A DNA stretch of 64,000 bases from an uncultured Lachnospiraceae bacterium (GTDB taxonomy: Bacteria > Bacillota > Clostridia > Lachnospirales > Lachnospiraceae), in assembly GCA_947630025.1 (NCBI GenBank), contig CANRFZ010000012.1, forward strand, positions 33,307-97,306, read 5' to 3'. Within the stretch, counting starts at the first letter, position 1, and every line of letters starts with the position of its first letter. Below, in pieces: positions 16,868-27,020 of this stretch. The notes beneath the pieces were generated by a model, which searched no databases, was not told where the DNA came from, and saw only the letters and a program-made list of their open reading frames with translations. The position numbers and the translations under genes are program-made.

Positions 16868-17368
16868 ATGGGCGAGACATATGTGGAGTGTCTGGTGGCG
16901 CGTAAGCCGTCGATCACAATGAAGTTCTTCAAGATTCTGCTGATCATGATAACAGTGGTATTCCTGCTGCTCGGCGTGGCTATGTATAATGCGGTCGGGC
17001 TGATCATAGCGGCTGCAGCCGGCGTCGGCGCTTATTTTGTCTCGATCAACGCCGATATCGAATACGAATACCTGTATGTGGACAAAGAGATCAGCGTGGA
17101 CAAGGTGCTGGCAAAAAGCCGGAGGAAGAAAGCCGGAACGTTCCAGCTCGAACAGATGGAGATCTTTGCCCCGCTCAATTCCCACAGGCTGGATTCCTAT
17201 CGGAATGCCGGCGGGAAAGTCATCGATTACAGTTCGGGGATCGCAGCGCAGCCGGAGCGGAGATATATGATGGTGTGCAACGGAAACACCAAGGTGATTC
17301 TGGAACCGAACGAGGAGCTGGTTCGGGCGGTTCGGAATATTGCGCCGCGCAAGGTTTTTGACGACTGA
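16868..17368 (+). CDS. Small membrane protein of unknown function (possibly DUF6106 family)
   Basis: A 166-residue protein with GGAGG 7 bases before the ATG. Two adjacent hydrophobic segments (about residues 20-37 and 40-57) form a membrane hairpin. The rest is predicted cytoplasmic, with a beta-rich domain containing EYEYLYVDKEISVDKVL and a central basic patch (KSRRKKAG). Similar proteins occur next to guaB in Lachnospiraceae and, from memory, are filed as DUF6106; this was not checked. It has its own promoter and may be co-transcribed with guaB, 65 bases downstream. No catalytic motif is visible. Confidence 0.6.
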   Translation: MGETYVECLVARKPSITMKFFKILLIMITVVFLLLGVAMYNAVGLIIAAAAGVGAYFVSINADIEYEYLYVDKEISVDKVLAKSRRKKAGTFQLEQMEIFAPLNSHRLDSYRNAGGKVIDYSSGIAAQPERRYMMVCNGNTKVILEPNEELVRAVRNIAPRKVFDD

Positions 17369-17394
17369 AACCCGCAGAGCGTGTTTTATCCTGA

Positions 17395-18888
<1,494 letters not shown>

Positions 18889-18903
18889 GAGCAGGGTATC
18901 AAT

Positions 18904-19617
18904 ATGGACAACAGATCTTTGGCACAGGAACTTGCAGGCAACAGTTATCCGGGAAGGGGTATCGTGCTCGGCAGGTCGGCGGACGGCAGATATGCGATAG
19001 CAGCCTATTTTATCATGGGCAGGAGCGCCAATAGCCGCAACCGCATCTTCGTGGAGGACGGCGAGGGCATTCGGACGCAGGCTTTCGATCCGTCCAAGCT
19101 GGAAGATCCCAGCCTGATTATCTATGCGCCCGTCAGGGTGCTCGGCAACAAGACGATCGTGACGAACGGCGACCAGACCGACACGATCTATGAACTGATG
19201 GACAGGCAGCAGACTTTTGAACAGGCGCTGCGGACACGCACGTTTGAGCCTGATGCGCCCAACTATACGCCCCGTATCTCAGGTATCATGCACGTGGACG
19301 GAGGCCGCTATAATTATGCGATGTCCATTCTAAAGAGCAATCACGGCGATCCCGATTCCTGCCGCCGGTTTACCTTTGCCTATGAAAATCCCAAGGCCGG
19401 CGAAGGACATTTTCTGCATACGTATCAGGGCGACGGCAGTCCGCTGCCCAGCTTTGAAGGAGAGCCGGTTCCGGTGGGGATCGAAGGCGGTATCGACGAG
19501 TTTACGAAGCTGATATGGGATCATCTGAATGAGGAAAACAAAGTCTCCCTCTTTGTCAGATATATCGAGATCGCAAGCGGAAAATACGAGACGCGGATCG
19601 TGAATAAGAATCAGTAA
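18904..19617 (+). CDS. purO: IMP cyclohydrolase, PurO type
   Basis: A 237-residue protein resembling the PurO-type IMP cyclohydrolases first known from archaea, not the N-terminal domain of PurH. Recognisable parts are SYPGRGIVLGRSADGRYAIA at residues 13-32, FIMGRSANSRNRIF near 38 and FTFAYENPKAGEGHFLHTYQ near 157. It closes FAICAR to IMP, the last step of purine synthesis. It stands 15 bases before a stand-alone AICAR formyltransferase, which lacks its own cyclohydrolase domain, so the two proteins together replace bifunctional PurH. The family call rests on this context plus the motif. Confidence 0.85.
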   Translation: MDNRSLAQELAGNSYPGRGIVLGRSADGRYAIAAYFIMGRSANSRNRIFVEDGEGIRTQAFDPSKLEDPSLIIYAPVRVLGNKTIVTNGDQTDTIYELMDRQQTFEQALRTRTFEPDAPNYTPRISGIMHVDGGRYNYAMSILKSNHGDPDSCRRFTFAYENPKAGEGHFLHTYQGDGSPLPSFEGEPVPVGIEGGIDEFTKLIWDHLNEENKVSLFVRYIEIASGKYETRIVNKNQ

Positions 19618-19632
19618 CACACGGAGGAAATC

Positions 19633-20814
19633 ATGAACGAACTGGAGCTGAAATACGGCTGCAATCCGAACCAGAAGCCGTCACGCATCTTTATGGCGGA
19701 CGGAAGCGATCTGCCGATCAGAGTGCTCAACGGCAGGCCGGGTTACATCAACTTTCTGGACGCTTTTAACGGCTGGCAGCTTGTAAAAGAGTTAAAGAAA
19801 GCCACGGGGCTGCCGGCGGCGGCCTCTTTTAAACACGTGTCGCCCGCGGGCGCGGCGGTAGGACTGCCGTTGTCCGACGTGGAGCGCAAGATCTACTGGG
19901 TGGACGATCTGGACATGGAGTTTACGCCGTTAGCCAACGCCTACGCGAGAGCGAGGGGCGCGGATCGTATGAGCTCTTTCGGGGATTTTATTTCGTTCTC
20001 CGACGTCTGTGACGAAGCCACCGCCAGAATCATCAAGCGGGAGGTGTCCGACGGCGTGATTGCGCCGGGTTATGAACCGGAGGCGCTGGAAATCCTGAAA
20101 GCCAAGAAAAAAGGCGCTTACAATGTGATCGAGATCGACGAAAACTATGTGCCGGCGCCGACCGAAGTCAAGCAGGTGTACGGCGTCAGCTTCGAGCAGG
20201 GCAGAAACGAGCTGGTCATCGATGCACATTTCTTTGACCATATCGTGACGGAGTCCAAGGAACTGCCGGAGCAGGCGAAGATCGATCTGGCGATTGCCAT
20301 GATCACGCTGAAATATACGCAGTCCAATTCCGTCTGCTACGTGAAGGGAGGCCAAGCCATCGGCATCGGCGCGGGGCAGCAGTCGCGCATCCACTGTACC
20401 AGACTGGCGGGCTCCAAGGCGGACAACTGGTTTCTGCGGCAGTCGCCGGAGGTATTGAATCTGCAGTTCGCGGACGGGATCGGACGCGCCGACAGGGACA
20501 ATGCCATCGACCTGTATATCGGCGAGGACTACAGGGATGTGCTGGCGGAAGGCGCATGGCAGAAGACGTTCCGGGTAAAGCCGGAAGTGTTTACCGCTGA
20601 ACGGAAGCGCGCGTGGCTGGATCGTATGACGGATGTGGCGCTGGGCTCCGACGCATTCTTTCCGTTCGGAGACAATATTGAGCGCGCCCACAGAAGCGGC
20701 GTGAAATATGTGGCGCAGCCGGGCGGCTCCGTGCGGGATGACAATGTGATCGAGACGTGCAATAAGTACGGCATGACGATGTGCTTTACGGGAATCAGGC
20801 TTTTCCATCATTAG
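19633..20814 (+). CDS. purH: AICAR formyltransferase (stand-alone PurH transformylase)
   Basis: A 393-residue protein that corresponds only to the transformylase half of PurH. It opens with LKYGCNPNQKPSRIF and has SFKHVSPAGAAVG near 65 (the catalytic K-H pair), TQSNSVCYVKGGQAIGIGAG near 235 with the family signature, and DAFFPFGDNIERAHRSGVKY near 338. It transfers a formyl group from 10-formyl-tetrahydrofolate to AICAR. The missing cyclohydrolase domain is supplied by the preceding gene. GGAGG lies close to the ATG. The unit ends in a strong bidirectional terminator. Confidence 0.95.
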   Translation: MNELELKYGCNPNQKPSRIFMADGSDLPIRVLNGRPGYINFLDAFNGWQLVKELKKATGLPAAASFKHVSPAGAAVGLPLSDVERKIYWVDDLDMEFTPLANAYARARGADRMSSFGDFISFSDVCDEATARIIKREVSDGVIAPGYEPEALEILKAKKKGAYNVIEIDENYVPAPTEVKQVYGVSFEQGRNELVIDAHFFDHIVTESKELPEQAKIDLAIAMITLKYTQSNSVCYVKGGQAIGIGAGQQSRIHCTRLAGSKADNWFLRQSPEVLNLQFADGIGRADRDNAIDLYIGEDYRDVLAEGAWQKTFRVKPEVFTAERKRAWLDRMTDVALGSDAFFPFGDNIERAHRSGVKYVAQPGGSVRDDNVIETCNKYGMTMCFTGIRLFHH

Positions 20815-20833
20815 GAATCGCTATCATATCTGA

Positions 20834-20880
20834 AAAAGCGGCGTACATAGTTAATCTGACAACTATGCTGCGCCGCTTTT
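20834..20880. terminator. Bidirectional Rho-independent terminator
   Basis: AAAAGCGGCG and CGCCGCTTTT form the outer stem and ACATAGTT with AACTATG continues it. A-run and T-run on either side let it stop both the purine operon and the converging buk gene. Confidence 0.85.
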
Positions 20881-20918
20881 GATTTACACTGTTTTTTGCT
20901 ATGGAAGCACCGTGCGGT

Positions 20919-21986
20919 TTAGTACGTCATCGCCTGCTCCTCGCCGTTTAAGACGCGCAGGCCGCCCTGTACCAGCGCCAGCAGCTCGTCTTCGCCCGGA
21001 TATACAGTGACGGGGGCGATCCACCCCGCCTGTTTTTTCAGGCCGTCTACAACGTATTTATCATAGGCGATACCGCCGGTAATGACGATCTGGTCTACTT
21101 TGCCTTCCAGCACGCAGGCCATGGAGCCGATATCTTTGGCCACCTGTCTGACAAAAGCGTCCCGTACCTCGGCTGCCTTGGCATCGCCGCCGTCCGCCAT
21201 TTTATCCACATCGCGCATATCGTTGGTGCCGCAGTAGGCGTTGAAACCGCCGCCGCCGACCAGCTTCTTGTATACTTCTTTTTCCGTATACTGGCCGGAG
21301 AAGCACATCTTAATAAGTGCGCCGCTGGGAACCGCGCCCGCCCTCTCGGGAGAGAATGCGCCGTCGCCGTCCAGCGCGTTGAATACGTCTACCACCTTGC
21401 CCTGTCTGTGCGCGCCGACGGACACGCCGCCGCCCATATGCACCACGATCAGATTTAAGGCATTGTAATCCCTGCCGTTTTCCTTGGCATAGCGCTTGGC
21501 CACCGCCTTCTGGTTCAGCGCATGGAACACGCTGGTTCTCGGCAGCTCCGGTACGCCGGAATAGCGGGAGACAGGCTCCAGCTCGTCCACTACGACGGGA
21601 TCTACGATGTACGAGGGAACGCCGATAGAATCGCCGATCTCTCTGGCGAGGATGCCGCCCAGGTTGGAGGCGTGCTGCCCCTGCCTGCCGATTTTCAGAT
21701 CCTCCAGCAGATCGTCGCTGACCGCGTAGGTGCCGCCCGGAATGGGTTTCAGCATACCGCCGCGGCCCACTACCATATTCAGGGATTTGATGTCAAAATT
21801 CTTTTCTTTTAACAGATTGATAATAATTTCCTTGCGAAAATCCTTCTGATCCACGATAGACGCATACCGCGCGATTTCCTCCGTGGAGTGTCTCAGCGTC
21901 TCCTCGAATAACAGGTTCTCATCCTCAAATACGCCGATTTTGGTGGAGGTGGAACCGGGATTGATGATCAAACTTTTTACAGACAT
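20919..21986 (-). CDS. buk: Butyrate kinase
   Basis: A 355-residue member of the acetate/butyrate kinase (ASKHA) family. It begins [18 protein letters not shown] (phosphate-1 loop), with [16 protein letters not shown] near 75, [13 protein letters not shown] near 182 (adenosine/phosphate region) and [11 protein letters not shown] near 298. It converts butyryl phosphate and ADP to butyrate and ATP. It lies 27 bases behind ptb in one minus-strand operon. The pair gives the kinase route of butyrate formation, though it may also serve branched-chain acyl phosphates. Acetate kinase is longer (about 400) and lacks this [10 protein letters not shown] segment. Confidence 0.95.
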   Translation of the reverse strand: MSVKSLIINPGSTSTKIGVFEDENLLFEETLRHSTEEIARYASIVDQKDFRKEIIINLLKEKNFDIKSLNMVVGRGGMLKPIPGGTYAVSDDLLEDLKIGRQGQHASNLGGILAREIGDSIGVPSYIVDPVVVDELEPVSRYSGVPELPRTSVFHALNQKAVAKRYAKENGRDYNALNLIVVHMGGGVSVGAHRQGKVVDVFNALDGDGAFSPERAGAVPSGALIKMCFSGQYTEKEVYKKLVGGGGFNAYCGTNDMRDVDKMADGGDAKAAEVRDAFVRQVAKDIGSMACVLEGKVDQIVITGGIAYDKYVVDGLKKQAGWIAPVTVYPGEDELLALVQGGLRVLNGEEQAMTY

Positions 21987-22013
21987 TTTGAACCGCCTTT
22001 CTTTGTCATATTT

Positions 22014-22934
22014 CTACTGCATCTGTTTCATGCTCTCCGCGACAACCGCGCCGAGGGCGATGGAGTTGACCTTTGTCTCAAAGTCGTCGGAACGCGAAGT
22101 CAGGATGACAGGGGCCTTGGTGCCCGTCAGGATATTGCCGTTCTTGACGTCCGCCGTATGTACCAGACATTTGTAGACCAGATTGCCCGCATGGATATCA
22201 GGGAAAAGCAGCATATCCGCGTCGCCGACGATCTTCCGGCCCTCCGCCCCTTTGTGCTTGGCTGCCTCCGGGTCGATGGCGAGATCCAGCGAGAGCGGGC
22301 CGTCCACGATGCAGCCTTTGATTTCGCCGCGCTCGCACATCTTGGTCAGTTCGTCCGCCTCCACGGTGACGGGCATCTTGGGATTGACCACTTCCACCGC
22401 CGCCAGCGGCGCCACCTTGGGATTCGGAATGCCGCAGGCGTGGCACACCTCTACGGTGTTCTCGATAATGTGCACTTTTTCCTCCAGAGAGGGGTAGGTC
22501 AGAAACGCCACATCCGACAGGAACAACAAATGGTCGATGCCTTTCACCTCGAATACGCACACATGGGAGAGTGTTTTGCCGGTTCGGAGGCCGACTTCCT
22601 TGTCCAGTACGCTCTTTAAGAAGGATTTGGTATCGATCAGGCCCTTCATATACATATCGGCCTTGCCGGTGTGTACCAGCTCGACGGCTTTGAGCGCCGC
22701 CGTATAGTTGTCCTTCTCGTCGATGATCTCAAAACCGCTTACGTCAACGTGGTCGGCTGCCGCCACTTCCCTGATTTTGTCCGCGTCGCCGACTAAGATC
22801 GCCTCGGCGATATTGCGCTCTTTCGCCGCTGCCACCGCTTCCAGCACGGCGCTGTCCTGCGCCACCGCAACGGCCACTTTCTTGACGCTGCACTCAGACA
22901 CTTTTGATAACAGGTCGTCAAAACTCTTGCTCAT
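22014..22934 (-). CDS. ptb: Phosphate butyryltransferase
   Basis: A 306-residue enzyme that exchanges CoA of butyryl-CoA for phosphate. It has the Pta/Ptb fold with AEAILVGDADKI near 50, YMKGLIDTKSFLKSVL near 98, HVCVFEV near 125, DGPLSLDLAID near 215 and a C-terminal PVILTSRSD. ATG 22934 is chosen because GGAGG lies 5 bases upstream; an in-frame ATG 12 bases earlier (MEDK) overlaps that site and is less likely. It is the first gene of the ptb-buk operon, reading away from the FHA gene. Confidence 0.93.
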   Translation of the reverse strand: MSKSFDDLLSKVSECSVKKVAVAVAQDSAVLEAVAAAKERNIAEAILVGDADKIREVAAADHVDVSGFEIIDEKDNYTAALKAVELVHTGKADMYMKGLIDTKSFLKSVLDKEVGLRTGKTLSHVCVFEVKGIDHLLFLSDVAFLTYPSLEEKVHIIENTVEVCHACGIPNPKVAPLAAVEVVNPKMPVTVEADELTKMCERGEIKGCIVDGPLSLDLAIDPEAAKHKGAEGRKIVGDADMLLFPDIHAGNLVYKCLVHTADVKNGNILTGTKAPVILTSRSDDFETKVNSIALGAVVAESMKQMQ

Positions 22935-23002
22935 TTTGTCCTCCATTCCGAAACGCCCGCCGATACCGCGCGGGGCGTCTTCTGTTTTTGTCTCTATAGC
23001 AG

Positions 23003-23031
23003 ATAGTACCACTTTCGAGGGTAAAAAGCAA
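23003..23031 (-). promoter_or_regulatory. Putative ptb-buk promoter
   Basis: On the minus strand TTGCTT (23026-23031), 17 bp and TACTAT (23003-23008) stand 69 bases before the ptb start. Confidence 0.45.
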
Positions 23032-23084
23032 ACGCGGGATTGCCGGATGTGTGCATTCCCGCCCACCACCGCCCGGATTCCGTA

Positions 23085-23093
23085 TGCTAGAAT
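23085..23093 (+). promoter_or_regulatory. Putative extended -10 promoter for the phosphorylation island
   Basis: TGC directly followed by TAGAAT is a good extended -10 element; no clear -35. It lies 70 bases before the FHA-like gene. Confidence 0.4.
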
Positions 23094-23162
23094 ATCGGTA
23101 AACGGCGGAAATATGCCTTTTTACAGAGAAACAAAGAGGAAGTTACGAAAGGAAAGGATGCT

Positions 23163-23741
23163 ATGAGACAATGTCCCAAAGGTCATATCTATGACGAGAA
23201 GATGAGCAAGGAATGTCCTTACTGCAATAACGAGAGCGGTTTTGTGCCGATCGGTCTGGGCGGGCAGCCAGATTTCCCGAAGACCGTACCCATCGCCGGC
23301 GGGGAGGACAATGCGTTTCCGCCTACCGTGCCGGTGGAGAGCAGCGCGCCTGCCTCCGCCATGAGCGTGACCGTGGCGCTGGAGGAGACGGAGAGCGGGA
23401 TCAATCCCGTGCGCGGCTGGCTGGTGGTCACTGACGGAGAGAAGAAAGGGTTGTCCTTTGAAATACACGGGGAGCAAAATTCCGTGGGCAGGGGAGGCAG
23501 ATTCGACATCAATCTCTCCTTTGACAAGGCGGTTTCCTCGGACGGAAACGCGGTGATTGCCTACGATTCCAAGAACGACAAATTTTTCTTAAGCCCCGTG
23601 CTGGGAAAAGGCAAGAACAATATCTATCACAATGACGCCATGCTGCTCATGCCGGTAGAGCTGCACGATTACGACAGGATTCAGATCGGCGCGGCGACCT
23701 ATGTGTTCAGAAGTTTCTGTAACGAAGACTTTACCTATTAG
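23163..23741 (+). CDS. FHA-like protein with N-terminal zinc ribbon
   Basis: A 192-residue protein. Four Cys/His ligands near the start (C-P-K-G-H and C-P-Y-C) make a small zinc ribbon. A proline-rich linker (35-75) follows, and residues 80-192 look like an FHA fold: GWLVVTDGEKKGLSFEI, VGRGGRFDINLSFDKAVS (with the G-R of the phosphothreonine site) and IQIGAATYVFRSF. The linker has possible phosphorylation sites (KTVP, PTVP). It would bind phosphorylated partners of the kinases encoded downstream. The next gene, a PP2C phosphatase, follows after 6 bases. Confidence 0.75.
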   Translation: MRQCPKGHIYDEKMSKECPYCNNESGFVPIGLGGQPDFPKTVPIAGGEDNAFPPTVPVESSAPASAMSVTVALEETESGINPVRGWLVVTDGEKKGLSFEIHGEQNSVGRGGRFDINLSFDKAVSSDGNAVIAYDSKNDKFFLSPVLGKGKNNIYHNDAMLLMPVELHDYDRIQIGAATYVFRSFCNEDFTY

Positions 23742-23747
23742 GCGGAA

Positions 23748-24542
23748 ATGATGAGACGCGGTGAGTTGGCGGTCCGCATGAGATTTGCGGATTCGGAAGT
23801 AAAAAGAATAGCGATCGGCTGCGTCAGCGACCGGGGCGCCAGAGAGTATCAGGAGGACAGTTTCGGTTTCTCCTCCGTAGACAAGGCGGAGATTGAGAAG
23901 TACGGTTTTGCCGCGGTGGTGGCGGACGGTATGGGCGGTCTTGCGGACGGCGGGCGCGTCAGCGCCTATGTGGTGTCCGAGATGCTGGCCATGCAGAAAC
24001 GCCGTGACAGAAATATGCCCGTGCACCTGTATCTTTCCCGCGCGCTGGTAGAGATTAACCGGAATGTGCAGGCCAGCGGCGTGGGCGGCGGTTCTACGGC
24101 AGTGGTGATCCTGTGCACGCCGGAGGGCATCCACTGGTGCACCGCGGGCGACAGCAGGGTTTATCTCTGCCGGGACAGTGCCCTGACGCCTCTCAACGAG
24201 GACGGCGACTACATGAACAACCTGATGGATCGGATCATCGCCGGCGACCTGACGTTTGACGAGGCGGGAGAGGACGCGCAGAAGGATTCGCTGGCACAGT
24301 ATATCGGCTGTCGGGGAACGCTGACGCCGGATGTGAACGCCAAGCCGCTTATCCCGCGGAGGGGCGATAAACTGCTGCTATGTACCGACGGGGTATACAA
24401 CGCGCTGACGGAGGAAGAATTGTGCGCGGCGCTTTCGGCTCCGGCAGGGGCTGCGGCGGAAGCGGTCAAAAGCGGCGTGGCGGCCAAGGGATATGCGCAT
24501 CAGGACAACTTCACGGCGGTGGTGCTGGAATTTACCAGATAG
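23748..24542 (+). CDS. PP2C-family Ser/Thr protein phosphatase
   Basis: A 264-residue phosphatase. Motifs: IGCVSDRGAREYQEDSFG (residues 23-40; the first Asp/Glu region), VVADGMGGLADGGR near 63 (metal-binding D-G-x-x-G), WCTAGDSRVYL near 129, LLCTDGVYNAL near 211 and HQDNFTAVVLE at the C-terminus with the final metal Asp. It is soluble. It removes phosphate from Ser/Thr and presumably opposes the three kinases encoded at 27-31 kb. Two ATGs in tandem (23748 and 23751) leave the exact start open. Six bases separate it from the FHA gene. Confidence 0.9.
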   Translation: MMRRGELAVRMRFADSEVKRIAIGCVSDRGAREYQEDSFGFSSVDKAEIEKYGFAAVVADGMGGLADGGRVSAYVVSEMLAMQKRRDRNMPVHLYLSRALVEINRNVQASGVGGGSTAVVILCTPEGIHWCTAGDSRVYLCRDSALTPLNEDGDYMNNLMDRIIAGDLTFDEAGEDAQKDSLAQYIGCRGTLTPDVNAKPLIPRRGDKLLLCTDGVYNALTEEELCAALSAPAGAAAEAVKSGVAAKGYAHQDNFTAVVLEFTR

Positions 24543-24548
24543 TAAGGG

Positions 24549-24616
24549 CTGACCATTCGTAAGAACTGACAATTCATAAGAATGAACACTTTAACAAAAA
24601 CTGACAATTCGTAAAA
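24549..24616 (+). repeat. Three degenerate 16-bp direct repeats upstream of the protease gene
   Basis: CTGACCATTCGTAAGA (24549), CTGACAATTCATAAGA (24566) and CTGACAATTCGTAAAA (24601) fill most of the gap before the protease start and could be a regulator-binding array. Nothing else is visible in this gap. Confidence 0.55.
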
Positions 24617-24647
24617 GATAACAACGATGACAGGAGAGGACAGAGGT

Positions 24648-26063
24648 ATGAATGTGAAAAAGAGCGCAAAACGTATTTTGGCGGCAGCGGCGGCTATCCT
24701 GTGCGCCGCCTGCATGGGAAAGGCAACGGCATATGCGGACGGCGGCGTGAACGCCGTCCGGGAGGGAACGGCGGCGATCGTGTTCGCGGTCAAAAACGCC
24801 AGCTTCTACTATACCTATGACGGCGTCAATTTTGAGAAAGGCGAGAGCCTCGGCAATCAGGAGATCAGCAGCGGCTCCGGCTTTTTTATCGGGGCATCCG
24901 GCGAGAACCCCAAGTATCTGGTCACCAACCAGCACGTGATCGATGCGTACATGGATGCGGGTGAGGGAGACGCGGTGATGATTCCCTACGACGTGCAGGT
25001 GGATGAGCAGGGGAATGTCTATGTCAGATGTATCGCCGGAACGGAGTGCGAACTGAGAGTCTACTTTGCGAAGAACGACTACGAGTACGCCACCGTGGTG
25101 TCCGAAGGCGACAGCGACAAGGTGGATCTGGCGGTGCTGGAGCTGGTGGACGGCCCCACCGCGAAGCGGCACGCCCTGCAGCTCATGGCGCCCACGGAGG
25201 ATATGGCGGGCGACACGGTCTATGCGGTGGGGTATCCGGGTAACGCGGAGAACGAGCTGAGCAGCGCCAGCAAGTACGGCGTCAATGATTCCACAATTAC
25301 AAAAGGTATCATCTCCCGCTTTGTCAAGGATGTCAAAAAAGGCGTGGATCGGATCGCTATCGACGTGGATATCAAACACGGCAATTCCGGCGGCCCGCTG
25401 GTCACGGAGGACGGCTATGTGATCGGCATCAACAATGCGAGCGTCATCAATACGTTGTATGAGAGCGCGGAGGAGAACAATTACGCGATCAACGTGACGG
25501 AGCTGACGCATTTTCTGGATCAGAATAGCCTTCCTTATGAGATGGCCGGAGAAGGCGAGGCGGTGGCAGCCGGCTCGGATGCGGTGGTGTCCCGGAGCGC
25601 TTCTTCTGTTCCCATCGTCCTTATCGCGGTCATCGCAGCCGTGGTCGTAGTGATTCTCGTCATCGTGATCGTTCTGGCCAGAAAAAAGAAATCGGCGAAG
25701 CAGGCCGGACACGGCGCGGGCGGATCGTATACCCCGGCGGCGTCACAGGCGCGGGGCGCGGTGATCACGGGCATGAAGGGAATGCTCGCGAACCAGAGCT
25801 TCCCGGTGGGCGGCAGTCTGGTGCTGGGGAGAAATGCCCAGAAGTGCAACGTCTGCTTCCCGATGGACGCGCAGGGCATCTCCGGCGTACACTGCCAGAT
25901 CCGGCAGGCGGGCGGCGGCTATGAGATCGTGGACTTAGGCTCCAGCAACGGCACCTATCTGGGCAGCGGGCAGAAACTTACGCCCAATGTGCCGGCGGCT
26001 CTCCCGGACGGTATGTTTTTCTATCTGGGCAGCGCGGAGCAGCTTTTCCAGATCAAGTATTGA
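24648..26063 (+). CDS. Membrane-anchored trypsin-like serine protease with C-terminal FHA domain
   Basis: A 471-residue protein. An N-terminal signal peptide (about 1-32) leads to a Deg/trypsin-like domain. His is in VTNQHVID (near 92), Asp in DKVDLAVLEL (near 160) and Ser in KHGNSGGPLV (near 245), so the triad looks complete. A transmembrane helix (about 319-343: VPIVLIAVIAAVVVVILVIV) is followed by basic residues, and residues 370-471 are an FHA domain (LVLGRN, GVHCQI, DLGSSNGTYL). The protease thus lies outside and the phosphopeptide reader inside. A PDZ domain is absent. It may pass an outside signal to or from the kinases. Confidence 0.88.
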   Translation: MNVKKSAKRILAAAAAILCAACMGKATAYADGGVNAVREGTAAIVFAVKNASFYYTYDGVNFEKGESLGNQEISSGSGFFIGASGENPKYLVTNQHVIDAYMDAGEGDAVMIPYDVQVDEQGNVYVRCIAGTECELRVYFAKNDYEYATVVSEGDSDKVDLAVLELVDGPTAKRHALQLMAPTEDMAGDTVYAVGYPGNAENELSSASKYGVNDSTITKGIISRFVKDVKKGVDRIAIDVDIKHGNSGGPLVTEDGYVIGINNASVINTLYESAEENNYAINVTELTHFLDQNSLPYEMAGEGEAVAAGSDAVVSRSASSVPIVLIAVIAAVVVVILVIVIVLARKKKSAKQAGHGAGGSYTPAASQARGAVITGMKGMLANQSFPVGGSLVLGRNAQKCNVCFPMDAQGISGVHCQIRQAGGGYEIVDLGSSNGTYLGSGQKLTPNVPAALPDGMFFYLGSAEQLFQIKY

Positions 26064-26094
26064 GGCGTAACGGTGGCACGGAAAGGATTTTCCT

Positions 26095-26964
26095 ATGATA
26101 GTGGATTCATTTCAATATACCTGTGAAGGCGGGCGGGAGACCAATGAGGATTCCCTCCTGTGCAGCGCCGAGCGCGGCATCTATGTCGTGGCGGACGGTC
26201 TGGGCGGCCATATGGACGGTGAAAAGGCATCTTCCGCAGCGGTGGCGTATTTTCGGGACAACTGCCGCGGCGGGTATACGGGCGCGGCGGTGGCCGAGCT
26301 GCTGGAGGGCGCCAACGAGGAAGTGCTGCGCAAAGGCGAGGGCGGCAAGACGACGGTGGCCGCCGGATTTCTGGAAAACGGGCGGTTCGTCTATGCCAAT
26401 GCGGGCGACAGCAGAGTCTATTATTTCAGGGAGAATAAGATCGTCGCGCAGACAAAGGATCACTCGGTCTGTCAGGCGTCGGTGGATATGGGGCTGCTCA
26501 GGCCGGAGGACATCCGCAGCAGCGAGGATCGCTCCCGGCTGCTGAAAGTACTGGGCAGCGAGGAGAGACTGAACATCAAGCTGAAATATCCGCCCATCCG
26601 CGTACAGAACGGCGATGCCTTTCTGGTGTGCAGCGACGGCTTCTGGGAATATGTCTATGAGGCGGAGATGGAGGCGGATCTGCTGAAATCCGACTGCGCC
26701 GAGGTGTGGATGAAGCATATGCTCAAACGCCATATCCTGCGGGGACAGAACCGGGGAGACAATTACACCGCCATCTGCGGCATCATCCATCTCGACGGCG
26801 GCGAGGAATACGAGGAGCTGCCGGAGGAACGGGAGGATGGGGCGTCCGGGAAGCGGAAGCGGCCCCGCAGGGCGCACGGTGGAGGACGCAAACTCTTAAC
26901 AGCCGCAGCTATAGCGGTTGTTCTGGCGGCGCTGGCAGGGCTCCTGTTGTGGTTGTTTCTGTAG
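26095..26964 (+). CDS. PP2C-family phosphatase with C-terminal membrane anchor
   Basis: A 289-residue protein, the second PP2C of the island. It has GGRETNEDSLLC near 11, VVADGLGGHMDGEKAS near 31, YANAGDSRVYYF near 99, LVCSDGFWEYV near 177 and the late RGDNYTAICG near 220. After an acidic then strongly basic linker (KRKRPRRAHGGGRK) comes a single C-terminal membrane helix (about 269-288), so the catalytic domain faces the cytoplasm as a tail-anchored protein. It starts 31 bases after the protease-FHA gene. Likely dephosphorylates membrane-proximal targets such as the second kinase. Confidence 0.9.
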   Translation: MIVDSFQYTCEGGRETNEDSLLCSAERGIYVVADGLGGHMDGEKASSAAVAYFRDNCRGGYTGAAVAELLEGANEEVLRKGEGGKTTVAAGFLENGRFVYANAGDSRVYYFRENKIVAQTKDHSVCQASVDMGLLRPEDIRSSEDRSRLLKVLGSEERLNIKLKYPPIRVQNGDAFLVCSDGFWEYVYEAEMEADLLKSDCAEVWMKHMLKRHILRGQNRGDNYTAICGIIHLDGGEEYEELPEEREDGASGKRKRPRRAHGGGRKLLTAAAIAVVLAALAGLLLWLFL

Positions 26965-26973
26965 GGATGCAGG

Positions 26974-27003
26974 TTGAAATAAGTGCCTGCTTTCATGTAT
27001 AAT
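26974..27003 (+). promoter_or_regulatory. Sigma-A-like promoter of the kinase genes
   Basis: TTGAAA (26974-26979), 18 bp and a consensus TATAAT (26998-27003), with a start codon only 17 bases further on. The kinases can be transcribed apart from the phosphatases. Confidence 0.65.
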
Positions 27004-27020
27004 AGAGGAGAAGCGGTAGT

